Of a stretch of 64,000 nucleotides of DNA, positions 55,764 through 64,000 are shown piece after piece. The notes under the pieces are model-generated. The model ran no database searches, had not been told where the DNA came from, and saw nothing but the letters and a program-made list of their open reading frames with translations. The translations under genes and the position numbers were made by a program. Position 1 is the first letter of the stretch. Each line of letters starts with the position of its first letter. Source of the DNA: Nocardioides_C sp963700955 (lineage in GTDB: Bacteria > Actinomycetota > Actinomycetes > Propionibacteriales > Nocardioidaceae); assembly GCA_963700955.1 (NCBI GenBank), contig CAVOZH010000012.1, positions 372,001-436,000 of the forward strand, written 5' to 3'.

Positions 55764-56738
55764 GTGATCCAGCTCAACCGGCGCACAGCGCTCAAGGCGC
55801 TCGCGCTCCCCGCAGCCCTCCCCCTCGCAGCCCTGGCCACCGGCTGCAGCGACTCGTGGGAGAGCCTTCCGAAGTCGACGCTCACGATCGCGACGGGCAA
55901 CCGGGGAGGCGTCTTCAGCAGGTACGGCGACGCGCTGACCACCGTGCTGAACCGCGAGCTGAGCGGAGTCACCGCCGAGACGCGAGCCACCAACGCCTCG
56001 GTGGAGAACGTCCACCTGGTCGCCAAGGGGACCTGTGACATCGGCTTGTCCCTCGGCGACACCGCGTCGGACGCCGTGCGCGGCAGCGGCGGATTCGACC
56101 GGGCCCTCGACCTGGTGGCGCTGGCCCGGACCTACGACAGCTTCGTCCAGCTCGTCGTGCGAGCCGACGGCCGGATCACCGACGTCGCGGACCTCCGCGG
56201 CAGGAGCGTGGGGATCGGTGCCCCCGGCTCGGGCACGCAGATCGTCGCCCGCCGGATCCTCCAGCAGGCCGGCCTGAACCCCACCGACATCAAGGCGACC
56301 TCGGAGTCGCTCGAGGCGTCCGCCGACGCGCTCAGGGCGGGAAGCCTTGCGGCGTTCTTCTTCGTCAGCGGCATCCCGAACCAGGCGGTGCTCACGCTGA
56401 GCCAGGACACCGGGATCCGGCTGGTCCCCCTCGACGGCCTGGTCAGCGGCATGGTGGACACCTACGGCCCGGAGTACGTCGGAGGGCCGATCCCGGCGTC
56501 GACGTACGCACTGCCCGACGGCGTCGACACCGTGAGCGTCAAGAACTACGTCGTCGCCCACAGGGACATGCCCAGCGACCTGGCCTACGCCGTGACGCGG
56601 GTGATGTTCGAGGCGCAGGACGAGATCGACAAGGTGGCGCCCGGCGTACGACAGCCGACCCTCGGAGCGGCGATCTTCACCTCGCCGCTCGACCTTCATC
56701 CGGGGGCGGTGCGCTACTACCGGGAGCGGAAGCCGTGA
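55764..56738 (+). CDS. TAXI-family TRAP solute-binding protein, Tat lipoprotein
   Basis: 324 residues from GTG 55764. The signal has a twin-arginine (LNRRTALKAL) and a lipobox (ALATGC), so it is probably Tat-exported and lipidated. The TAXI fold is recognised by LTIATGNRGGVFSRYGDAL, CDIGLSLGDTASDAV, GRSVGIGAPGSGTQ and GLVSGMVDTYGPEY. The pattern parallels the second TAXI protein at 61.1 kb, with which it may share the TRAP permease, or it may act as a sensor partner of the adjacent two-component system. Its 3' end overlaps the convergent histidine kinase gene by 62 bases. Confidence 0.88.
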   Translation: MIQLNRRTALKALALPAALPLAALATGCSDSWESLPKSTLTIATGNRGGVFSRYGDALTTVLNRELSGVTAETRATNASVENVHLVAKGTCDIGLSLGDTASDAVRGSGGFDRALDLVALARTYDSFVQLVVRADGRITDVADLRGRSVGIGAPGSGTQIVARRILQQAGLNPTDIKATSESLEASADALRAGSLAAFFFVSGIPNQAVLTLSQDTGIRLVPLDGLVSGMVDTYGPEYVGGPIPASTYALPDGVDTVSVKNYVVAHRDMPSDLAYAVTRVMFEAQDEIDKVAPGVRQPTLGAAIFTSPLDLHPGAVRYYRERKP

Positions 56739-58080
56739 CGAGCGGGAACCCGACGTCCACCTGAAGCCCTCCCCCGTCGGCGAGCCGCACGTCCACCGAG
56801 CCGCCCACGTCGTGCACGCGGGCCCGCACGATCGCGAGGCCCAGCCCCGTGCCTGCCACGTTCTGGTGCTGCCGGCCGCGGAAGAACCTCGCCCCGACCT
56901 TCGCCACGTCCTCGGCGTGGAGGCCGGGCCCGTGGTCGCGCACCCGGAGCAGCACCCGGTCGGCCGACTCGGTGACCGTGACCTCCACCGGTGCCTCGGC
57001 CGCGAACTTGCCGGCGTTGTCGAGCAGCGCGTCGAGCACCACGTCGACGAGGTCCTCCGTGGCGAGGGCGGCCGCCGTCTCCGGTGCCTGCACGGAGAGG
57101 CCCGAGAACACCGGCGCCCACATCTCGCAGCGATGCCGCACCTGCGCGGCCACGTCGACCCGGACCGGGAGCACCGCCTGTGCCCCGACCTGGCTCAGGT
57201 CCAGCAGCGACTCGACGATGTTGTTGAGCCGGTCGGTCTCCTCCAGCACGGTCTCGACCTGGTGCTGGTCGGCGCCGGACGAGCCGAGGTTCTCCACGTG
57301 CAGCCGCAGTGAGGTCAGCGGGTTACCGAGCTGGTGGGCCGCGTCGGCGACGAGGTCACGCTGCTGCCGCTGTGAGGTCTCGACGTTGTCGGCCATCACG
57401 TTGAAGGTGTTCGCCAGCTCGCGAAGCTCGGGCGGACCGAGCTCGTGCGCCCGAGAGCCGAGGTCACCGGCCGCGAGCCGCTTGGCCGCGACGTCGAGGT
57501 CGTGCACCGGCCGCATCACCCAGCCGACGAACGGCGCGACCACGCCGAACACCGTCAGCAGCAGCGTTGCCAGCCCCGCGATCACCAGCCACGACAGCCA
57601 CGTGGAGACGCTGTGCTGCACAGTGCCGGTAGGGGTCACCATGACCACCGCGCCGAGCACCTGGGCATCGCGCCCCACGGGACTGCCGATCACGATCTGC
57701 TCGTCCGACCACGGCCACGCGGTGGCGGGCGGTGTCGAGGACCTGCCCGAGAGGGCGTCCTCGACGACCTGCGGCACCCGTGGGTCCGAGGGGTCGGACT
57801 CGATACCCGAACGGGCCACGACCTGCCGGTTGGCGTTCGTGACGAGCACCGACCCGCCGTACACCTCCGCGTAGCGCTGGAGGTCGGTGGACAGCCCCGC
57901 GGTGTCGCCGCCCTCGAGGGCGTCCTGGGCGAGTACGGCGAACCGGGTCACGTCGCCGAGGCGGCTGACGAACAGGTCCTGGGTCCGGTCCTCGGCGAAG
58001 GTGGTGATGAGCGGCGCCATCAACGCGACGAGCACGACGCCCACCAGCGTCATGGACAGCACGAGCAGCCGGCGTCGCAC
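56677..58080 (-). CDS. Sensor histidine kinase
   Basis: 467 residues. Two membrane helices (~6-27 and ~163-186) enclose an extracytoplasmic sensor of ~135 residues. HAMP (~190-240) precedes a HisKA domain with the phospho-acceptor in VADAAHQLGNPLTSLRL, then HATPase motifs LLDNAGKFA (N), RDHGPGLH (G1) and GTGLGLAIVRA (G2). It lies 3 bases after the response-regulator stop, so the two form an operon. It is surrounded by TRAP/TAXI genes and probably senses their substrate, possibly through a TAXI protein. Confidence 0.92.
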   Translation of the reverse strand: MRRRLLVLSMTLVGVVLVALMAPLITTFAEDRTQDLFVSRLGDVTRFAVLAQDALEGGDTAGLSTDLQRYAEVYGGSVLVTNANRQVVARSGIESDPSDPRVPQVVEDALSGRSSTPPATAWPWSDEQIVIGSPVGRDAQVLGAVVMVTPTGTVQHSVSTWLSWLVIAGLATLLLTVFGVVAPFVGWVMRPVHDLDVAAKRLAAGDLGSRAHELGPPELRELANTFNVMADNVETSQRQQRDLVADAAHQLGNPLTSLRLHVENLGSSGADQHQVETVLEETDRLNNIVESLLDLSQVGAQAVLPVRVDVAAQVRHRCEMWAPVFSGLSVQAPETAAALATEDLVDVVLDALLDNAGKFAAEAPVEVTVTESADRVLLRVRDHGPGLHAEDVAKVGARFFRGRQHQNVAGTGLGLAIVRARVHDVGGSVDVRLADGGGLQVDVGFPLVTASAPGSSAPPPDEGRAAR

Positions 58081-58083
58081 CGG

Positions 58084-58752
58084 TCAGCCCCTCGAGCCGT
58101 CGACCGCGATCCGGTAGCCGACGCCCCGCACGGTCTCGATCAGCTCGGGGCGACCGAGCTTGGAGCGCAACGACGAGACGTGGACGTCGAGCGTGCGGGA
58201 CGCGCCGACCCACGAGGTGTCCCAGATGCCCTCCATCAGCGCCTCGCGTGTGACGGCGTCTCCCCTGGCCTGCACGAGCATGCTGAGCAGCTCGAACTCC
58301 TTGCGGGCAAGGGCAACCAGCTGCTCCGCGACGTACGCCTCGCGCGACCCGTGGTCGAGGCGGATCTCCCCGTGCTCGGCCACGAGCTCGATCGGCTTCT
58401 GCCCGAAGCGCCGCATGACGGCGTCGATGCGCGCCATCAGCTCGGCCGTGCTGTAGGGCTTCGTGACGTAGTCGTCGACGCCGGCACGAAGCGCCGAGAC
58501 GACCGAGGCCTCCTCGCGGCGAGCGGTCACCGCGATGATCGGCACCTCGCTCTCGTCACGGATCCGCCGGCACAGCGAGAGGCCGTCCTGGTCGGGCAGG
58601 CCCATGTCGAGCAGCACGAGGTCGGCGTCGCGGTGCTTGACCATCGCCTCGGCTGCCGTCGCGACCCGCCTCACCTGCAGATGGGCTCGCTGGAGGGCGG
58701 GGAGAAGTGCGGCCACGACTCGGTCGTCGTCCTCGACCAGAAGTACTCGCAT
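58084..58752 (-). CDS. OmpR-family response regulator
   Basis: 222 residues. The receiver domain has the acidic pocket VEDDD, phospho-acceptor D49 (VLLDMGLPDQDG) and Lys in YVTKPYS. The C-terminal winged helix is of the trans_reg_C type (ALARKEFELL, LDVHVSSLRSKLGR, ETVRGVGYRI). Partner of the downstream histidine kinase. It is divergent from the TRAP permease gene with a 66-base gap, so it probably controls that promoter. Confidence 0.93.
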   Translation of the reverse strand: MRVLLVEDDDRVVAALLPALQRAHLQVRRVATAAEAMVKHRDADLVLLDMGLPDQDGLSLCRRIRDESEVPIIAVTARREEASVVSALRAGVDDYVTKPYSTAELMARIDAVMRRFGQKPIELVAEHGEIRLDHGSREAYVAEQLVALARKEFELLSMLVQARGDAVTREALMEGIWDTSWVGASRTLDVHVSSLRSKLGRPELIETVRGVGYRIAVDGSRG

Positions 58753-58818
58753 GCCGCCTCTATGCCTTGGGTACGGGACGTTAAGAGTGTGTAAAGCCTC
58801 GGTGGCCAGGGAGCCGAT

Positions 58819-61038
58819 GTGACCGACAACACGCCTACGTTACCCGGCATGCCTACGCCGACTGCCACCCGCGAGCCCTCACAGATCGACGTCGAAGAGC
58901 TCGCCGCCGAGTACGACGAGGAGCGCCCGTCGCGGCACCTCTCCCGTGGCATCGACAGGTTCGTCACCCTGTGGTGCTTCGCGGTGGCTCTCTTCGTGCT
59001 CCGGCAGGTGTTCGAGCCGCTCGAGCTCGGCAGCCAGTACTACCTGATCCTCTTCCTCGGCCTCACGCTGCCGCTGGTCTTCGTCTGCTACCGCGCCCGG
59101 GCCACCCGCGGCCACCACCACCAGGGCAGCGACGTGGACGACCCCTCTTCGGCGACCGAGGAGGCGGAGGCCGCGGCACCTCCGGCCCGCAAGGACAACC
59201 CGGGGATCCTCGACTGGGCCCTCGCCGCCGTCGCCCTCGTCGTCGGGCTCTATCCGGTGCTGCCGATCCCGGAGACCGCGCAGGGGTTCGGTGGCTTCAC
59301 GGGGTTCCTCGACCGGCAGGGGTCGCTGCTGGTCCTCGACGTCGTCGCCGGGACGGTGCTGCTGGCCCTCGTGCTCGAGGCCGCCCGGCGTACGACGGGC
59401 CTGGTCCTGCCCGCTGTCTGCCTCGTGTTCTTCGCCTACGGCTACTACGGCGGGTACCTGCCCATCGACTGGTCCATCGCCCACATGGGCCTCAACCTCG
59501 AGCAGATCATCAACGCGCTCTACAACGAGGCCAGCGGGTTCTTCGGTGTGCCGCTCGACGTGGCAGCGACCTACATCGTGCTGTTCACCATCTACGGCGC
59601 CGTGCTCGACCGCATGGGCGCGGGCCGGTTCTTCGTGGAGTTCAGCTTCTCGCTGTTCCGCAAGTCCGGGACCGCGCCGGGCCGCACCGTGGCGACTTCA
59701 GGCTTCCTGCTCGGCACGGTCTCCGGCTCCGGTACGGCGACCGCGGTGACTCTCGGGTCGTTCGCGTGGCCGATCCTCAAGCGGGCCGGCTACCCGAAGG
59801 AGGCCGCCGGCGGCATGCTCGCGGCCTCCGGCATCGGCGCGATCCTGTCCCCGCCGACCCTCGGCGCGGCGGCGTTCATCATCGCGGAGTACCTCGGTGT
59901 CTCCTACATCTCCGTGCTGGCGTGGGCGATCGTGCCGACGCTGCTGTACTACCTCGGCATCTTCCTGGCCGTCGAGATCGACGCCCGCCGCTTCGGGGCG
60001 CACCGGGTCGAGCTCGCGATCGGCAGCCCGCTCAACCTGCTGCTGCGCTCCGGCTACCACTTCATCAGCCTCGGCGTGATCGTCTTCTTCCTCGCCATCG
60101 ACGTGCCGCCGTTCCGGGCGGTCGTCTACGCCACCCTCGTCGCGGCGCTCTTCGGCCTCCTGGAGGCGATCTTCTCCAGGCGCCCTGTCGTCAGCGGCTT
60201 CGACGACCCCGACTACGAGCTCGAGAAGATGGAGCTCAAGGAGTCGATCGGCGAGTACTTCCACCGGCTGTACCACGCGCTCGCCGCGGGCATCCGGTCC
60301 GGGCTGCCGGTGATCGCGGTGTGTGCCGCGGCCGGTGTGATCACGTCGATCATCGCCAAGACCGGCCTCGGCCAGATCCTCTCCGAGCTGCTGGTGTCCG
60401 CAGCAGCGGCGATCGCGCCCAACGACACGATCCTGCTCATCCTCTCCGCGCTGTTCTCGGCGATCGCGATCCTGATCCTGGGCCTGGCGGTCCCGGTGAC
60501 GGCGTCGTTCATCCTCAGCTGGGTGATCATCGGCCCCGCGCTGATCTCGCTGGGCGCCGGCGCTCCCGCGGTCGCGATGTTCATCTTCTACTACGCCGTG
60601 CTCTCGGAGGTGTCGCCGCCGACCGCGCTGGCGGCAGTGGCCTCGGCGGCGATCACCGGCGGCAAGGTGATCCCGACGATGATGCAGGCCTGCAAGTACA
60701 CGCTTCCCGCGTTCCTCGCGCCGATGGCGTTCATCGTCTCCGACAACGGCGAGCTGCTGCTCTCGCGGGGACCGCTCATCGACATCGTGTGGGCGACCCT
60801 GGTCTGCGGGGCAGCGGTCGGCGCCCTCGCCGTGGTGACCACCGGGTGGATGTTCGGCCCCACCGGCCTCCTGGAGCGGGTGCTCTGCGTGCCTGCTGCT
60901 CTGCTGCTGCTCTACCTCGAGCCGGTCGCGATGGCCGCCGGTGCCGTCCTGCTCGCCGTCGCGCTGGGCATCCACCTGGCCAGGCGGAAGCGGGCGACGG
61001 CGACCGCATCGACCGTCGAGAAGGTCCCCACGGTCTGA
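58819..61038 (+). CDS. Fused TRAP transporter permease (DctQM-type, TAXI class)
   Basis: 739-residue integral membrane protein combining the small and large TRAP permease subunits, as is usual for TAXI-type systems. About 16-18 helices are visible. Landmarks: TTGLVLPAVCLVFFAYGYYG, GRTVATSGFLLGTVSGSGTA, GMLAASGIGAILSPPTLGAA and AVLSEVSPPTALAAVASAAI with the sodium-site-like turns. The long N-terminal ~45 residues are soluble. The second TAXI protein follows 71 bases downstream. Confidence 0.93.
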   Translation: MTDNTPTLPGMPTPTATREPSQIDVEELAAEYDEERPSRHLSRGIDRFVTLWCFAVALFVLRQVFEPLELGSQYYLILFLGLTLPLVFVCYRARATRGHHHQGSDVDDPSSATEEAEAAAPPARKDNPGILDWALAAVALVVGLYPVLPIPETAQGFGGFTGFLDRQGSLLVLDVVAGTVLLALVLEAARRTTGLVLPAVCLVFFAYGYYGGYLPIDWSIAHMGLNLEQIINALYNEASGFFGVPLDVAATYIVLFTIYGAVLDRMGAGRFFVEFSFSLFRKSGTAPGRTVATSGFLLGTVSGSGTATAVTLGSFAWPILKRAGYPKEAAGGMLAASGIGAILSPPTLGAAAFIIAEYLGVSYISVLAWAIVPTLLYYLGIFLAVEIDARRFGAHRVELAIGSPLNLLLRSGYHFISLGVIVFFLAIDVPPFRAVVYATLVAALFGLLEAIFSRRPVVSGFDDPDYELEKMELKESIGEYFHRLYHALAAGIRSGLPVIAVCAAAGVITSIIAKTGLGQILSELLVSAAAAIAPNDTILLILSALFSAIAILILGLAVPVTASFILSWVIIGPALISLGAGAPAVAMFIFYYAVLSEVSPPTALAAVASAAITGGKVIPTMMQACKYTLPAFLAPMAFIVSDNGELLLSRGPLIDIVWATLVCGAAVGALAVVTTGWMFGPTGLLERVLCVPAALLLLYLEPVAMAAGAVLLAVALGIHLARRKRATATASTVEKVPTV

Positions 61039-61109
61039 GGACCGACCTGCCTGAACGTTCCCTCGCAACAACCCCAGCGGAACCATCACCAACCGAAGAG
61101 GAAGTACTG

Positions 61110-62103
61110 ATGAAACGAATCACCTCGCTCGCCGGCATCGCCCTCGCCACCGCACTCGCGGTCAGCGCCTGCGGCGGCCAGCAGGCCCGCTCCGCAGCCG
61201 GCTCGGGTGCCGACGAGAGCAGCTGTGACGCCGGCAAGGGCCGGATCAACATCGCCACGGGCAACTCGACCGGCGTCTACTTCGTCGTCGGTGGTGGCCT
61301 GGCGAAGGTCATCAACGAGAAGACCGACCTGCAGGCCACCTCGGCGGAGACCGGTGCCTCGGTGCAGAACATCCAGCAGCTCGTCGCCGGTGACTACGAC
61401 GTCGCCTTCTCGCTCGCGGACACCGCGACGGACGCGATCAAGGGCAACGGCGACTTCGACGGTCCGCAGGAAGTCTCCACGCTCGGCCGGATCTACTCCA
61501 ACTACACGCAGGTCGTGGTGCAGGCGAACTCCGGCATCGACTCGGTGGCGGACTTCAAGGGCAAGCGGATCTCCACCGGCTCGCCGCAGTCCGGCACCGA
61601 GGTGATCGCGAACCGCATGATCGAGGCGGCCGGTCTCAAGGCCACTGACGTCAAGGCGCAGCGCCTCGACCTCACCAAGACCATCGACGGCATGAAGGAC
61701 GGCTCGCTCGACGGCCTGGTGTGGTCCGGCGGTCTCCCGACCCCGGCGCTGACCGACCTGTTCACCTCCAAGGGCAACAAGGTCAAGTTCATCGACGTGA
61801 CCCCGCTGCTGCCGAAGATGAAGCAGGTCAACCCGGTCTACGAAGCGGCGACCATCCCCGGGAAGACCTACGGCCTCCCCGCCGACGTGCCGACCTTCTC
61901 GGTGCCGAACCTGCTCATGGTGCGCAACGACATGCCCGACAACCTCGCGTGCGCGCTGACCACCACGATGCTCGACAACAAGGACGAGCTCGTTCAGGTG
62001 CACCCGGCCGCCAACGAGATCAGCCCGGAGAACGCTGCGAAAGACCGACCCGGTCCCGCTGCACCCCGGCTCGAAGCGGGCCCTGGAGTCCCTGAACAAG
62101 TAG
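61110..62103 (+). CDS. TAXI-family TRAP solute-binding lipoprotein, frameshift near the 3' end
   Basis: Substrate-binding partner of the TRAP permease. The signal peptide ends in a lipobox (AVSACG). INIATGNSTGVYFVVGGGLA, DYDVAFSLADTATDAI and ISTGSPQSGTEV are TAXI motifs. At 62040-62042 a run of three A replaces two: as written the frame misses its stop and runs on into the acyl-CoA dehydrogenase gene. Dropping one A gives AKTDPVPLHPGSKRALESLN and a stop at 62101-62103, the expected TAXI ending. About 330 residues. Confidence 0.88.
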
Positions 62104-62237
62104 CAGCCCCGTGTGGGCCGCTCCGCTGCGACACTCGACAGCGGGGCGGTCCGCACACCCGCGCCTCCGGCCCCCGCCCCTCGCCCCGAGCCGCGCGGTC
62201 CACCACGCAGAGAACTCATCCACCGAGGAGAACACCC

Positions 62238-63449
62238 TTGAGCAGCAAGCCCGCCCAGTCCCCGCTTGGTTTGTTCGGTACCGATGGGTTGGTCGGTGAG
62301 GAGGACCGGTCGATCCGGGACACCGTGCGCCGGTTCGTGGAGGACAAGATCAAGCCGGAGGTGGCGGACTGGTACGAGTCGGGGTCGTTGCCGGCGCGGG
62401 AGCTGGCCAAGGAGCTCGGGTCGCTGGGGGTGCTGGGGATGCATCTGGACGGCTACGGGTGTGCGGGGACCTCGGCGACCGCCTACGGGTTGGCGTGCAT
62501 GGAGCTGGAGGCCGGTGACTCCGGGCTGCGGTCGCTGGTGACTGTGCAGGGGTCGTTGGCGATGTTCGCGATCTGGCGGTGGGGCTCGGAGGAGCAGAAG
62601 ACCGAGTGGCTGCCTGCGATGGCTGCGGGTGAGGCGATCGGGTGTTTCGGGTTGACCGAGCCGGACTTCGGCTCGAACCCGGCCGGGATGCGCACCCGCG
62701 CTCGCCGCGACGGCACCGGACCCGACGCGGACTGGGTGCTGGCCGGGAACAAGATGTGGATCACCAACGGGTCGATCGCCGACGTCGCGGTGGTCTGGGC
62801 CCGGGTCGAGGACCCTGCCGATCACGGGGACGGGAGGATCCGCGGGTTCGTCGTCCCGACCGACACGCCGGGGTTCTCCGCGCCGGAGATCAAGAGGAAG
62901 ATGTCGCTGCGCGCGAGCGTGACCTCCGAGCTGGTCCTCGACCAGGTCCGGCTCCCCGCCTCGGCGGTGCTGCCCGAGGCCGCGGGTCTGTCCGGGCCGT
63001 TGTCGTGCCTGAACGAGGCCCGGTACGGGATCGTGTTCGGCGCCCTCGGCGCGGCCCGGGACTGCCTGGAGACCACGATCGGCTACGTCGGGGAGCGGGA
63101 GATCTTCGACAAGCCGCTCGCGGGCTACCAGCTGACCCAGGCCAAGCTCGCCGACATGACCCTCGAGCTCGGCAAGGGCATGCTGCTGGCCCTGCACCTC
63201 GGCGCCCTCAAGGACAAGGGTGTGCTGCGGCCCGAGCAGGTGTCGCTGGGCAAGCTGAACAACGTGCGCGAGGCGATCACGATCGCCCGGGAGTGCCGCA
63301 CCCTGCTCGGCGCGGCCGGGATCACCCTGGAGTACCCGATCATGCGGCACGCCAACAACCTCGAGTCCGTGCTCACCTACGAAGGCACCAGCGAGGTCCA
63401 CCAGCTCGTCATCGGCCAGGCCCTCACCGGCCACGGAGCCTTCCGGTGA
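62238..63449 (+). CDS. Glutaryl-CoA dehydrogenase-like acyl-CoA dehydrogenase
   Basis: 403-residue flavoenzyme from TTG 62238, which is supported by GAGGAG 8 bases upstream. Motifs: GCFGLTEPDFGSNPAGM (FAD/substrate), KMWITNGSIADVAVVWA, MSLRASVTSELVLDQV and YEGTSEVHQ with the catalytic Glu. ITNGSIADV, the Arg-containing SLRAS loop and the overall pattern match glutaryl-CoA dehydrogenases, which oxidise and decarboxylate glutaryl-CoA to crotonyl-CoA. The CoA-transferase gene that follows overlaps its stop, supporting a glutarate pathway. Confidence 0.85.
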   Translation: MSSKPAQSPLGLFGTDGLVGEEDRSIRDTVRRFVEDKIKPEVADWYESGSLPARELAKELGSLGVLGMHLDGYGCAGTSATAYGLACMELEAGDSGLRSLVTVQGSLAMFAIWRWGSEEQKTEWLPAMAAGEAIGCFGLTEPDFGSNPAGMRTRARRDGTGPDADWVLAGNKMWITNGSIADVAVVWARVEDPADHGDGRIRGFVVPTDTPGFSAPEIKRKMSLRASVTSELVLDQVRLPASAVLPEAAGLSGPLSCLNEARYGIVFGALGAARDCLETTIGYVGEREIFDKPLAGYQLTQAKLADMTLELGKGMLLALHLGALKDKGVLRPEQVSLGKLNNVREAITIARECRTLLGAAGITLEYPIMRHANNLESVLTYEGTSEVHQLVIGQALTGHGAFR

Positions 63450-64000
63450 CCGGTGCCCTCGAGGGCGTCCGGATCGCCGACTTCGGCCGGGTCCTCGCCG
63501 CGCCCTACGCGACGATGCTGCTCGCCGACCTCGGCGCCGAGGTGGTCAAGGTGGAGCGCCCGGACGGTGGCGACGAGACCCGCCACTGGGGACCCCCATG
63601 GCATGAGGGCGAGTCGACGTACTTCCTGTCGGTGAACCGCAACAAGACCTCACGCGTCATCGACCTGCGCAGCGAGGTGGGACGGCGTGAGGCGCTGGAG
63701 CTCGTCGACTCGTGCGACGTGGTCACCGAGAACTTCCGGCCGGGCACCATGGAGAAGCTCGGGCTCGGCCACGAGCAGCTCCTGGCGCGCAACCCCAGGC
63801 TCGTGTACTGCTCGGTGACCGGGTTCGGGTCACAGGCCGGCGCGGACCTTCCCGGCTACGACCTGATCGTGCAGGCCGTCGGTGGCCTGATGTCGGTGAC
63901 CGGCTCGGAGGAGTCCGGCCCGATGAAGGCCGGCGTCGCCCTGGTCGACGTCATCACCGGCCTGCACGCCGCCATCGGCATCCTCGCCGCCTTGCGACAC
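63446..64000 (+). CDS. Class III CoA-transferase (CaiB/BaiF family), 5' part
   Basis: Starts at GTG 63446, overlapping the dehydrogenase stop by 4 bases (GTGA), and is open to the window edge (185 residues). Family landmarks: GVRIADFGRVLAAPYATML, LGAEVVKVERPDGGDETR, FLSVNRNKTSRVIDL, VVTENFRPGTMEKLG and the aspartate region YDLIVQAVGG. Coupled to a glutaryl-CoA dehydrogenase, it is a good candidate for activating glutarate with CoA from another acyl-CoA donor. Confidence 0.88.
   Translation, partial: MTGALEGVRIADFGRVLAAPYATMLLADLGAEVVKVERPDGGDETRHWGPPWHEGESTYFLSVNRNKTSRVIDLRSEVGRREALELVDSCDVVTENFRPGTMEKLGLGHEQLLARNPRLVYCSVTGFGSQAGADLPGYDLIVQAVGGLMSVTGSEESGPMKAGVALVDVITGLHAAIGILAALRH

Noticed and set aside
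58971..63449. A 1492-residue frame apparently fusing a TAXI protein with acyl-CoA dehydrogenase
   Set aside because: The first third is out of phase with the real permease gene, and the fusion exists only because an extra A at 62040-62042 hides the TAXI stop. The dehydrogenase has its own ribosome site and TTG start.

Overview
The window is high-GC DNA with GC-rich third codon positions, frequent GTG starts and many 4-base ATGA/GTGA stop-start overlaps. Gene content (RecBCD, NrdR/NrdJ, 13E12-type DUF222-HNH, MocR-YczE, BMP-type nucleoside ABC transporter, group 3b hydrogenase) points to an actinomycete, most likely Nocardioides-like; that placement is inference. No tRNA, rRNA, CRISPR array, IS element or phage integrase was seen.

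Layout. 1-7.4 kb: ornithine aminotransferase (runs off the left edge), a VWA gene lacking its 5' part, a small membrane protein, an SDR / membrane protein / PLP-decarboxylase group and a secreted M28 peptidase. 7.6-9.5 kb: VOC protein, methyltransferase and membrane protein. 9.55-14.65 kb: a tight nucleoside/nucleobase uptake operon (BMP lipoprotein, double ABC ATPase, two permeases) ending in a fungal-type cytosine deaminase. 15.2 kb: a tiny secreted Cys-pair peptide. 15.5-20.6 kb: a complete group 3b [NiFe] hydrogenase operon with a cyclic-nucleotide-domain gene inside it and its own maturation protease. 20.7-26.6 kb: an MFS-Lnt fusion, a rhomboid-like protease, and a divergent MocR regulator / YczE pair. 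26.6-31.3 kb: an ADP-ribose/NAD-type cluster (NrtR-like regulator divergent from ARPP-1, an ADP-ribosylglycohydrolase-phosphatase fusion, a second ADP-ribosylglycohydrolase and an EVE-like protein). 32.1-40.7 kb: recC-recB-recD. 41-49.2 kb: a defence-like stretch with Uma2 relics, DUF222-HNH, a ScoMcrA-head/zinc-ribbon protein, a NERD membrane protein, a putative phosphorothioate-sensing SBD-HNH nuclease and a PLD-helicase-DUF3427 protein. 49.6-53.3 kb: nrdR-nrdJ behind two NrdR boxes. 53.6-55.7 kb: a secreted EEP-family hydrolase and a Pro/Ser/Thr-tailed membrane protein. 55.7-64 kb: two TAXI binding proteins, a histidine kinase/response regulator pair, a fused TRAP permease, glutaryl-CoA dehydrogenase and a class III CoA-transferase, which together look like a dicarboxylate (possibly glutarate) uptake and catabolism module.

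A notable property of the raw sequence is at least five, probably six, single-base frame breaks between 44.7 and 62.1 kb (NERD gene, nrdJ twice, EEP gene, TAXI gene and probably the membrane protein at 55.1 kb). Several lie in short homopolymers. Residual sequencing indels are the simplest explanation, so products are given across the breaks.
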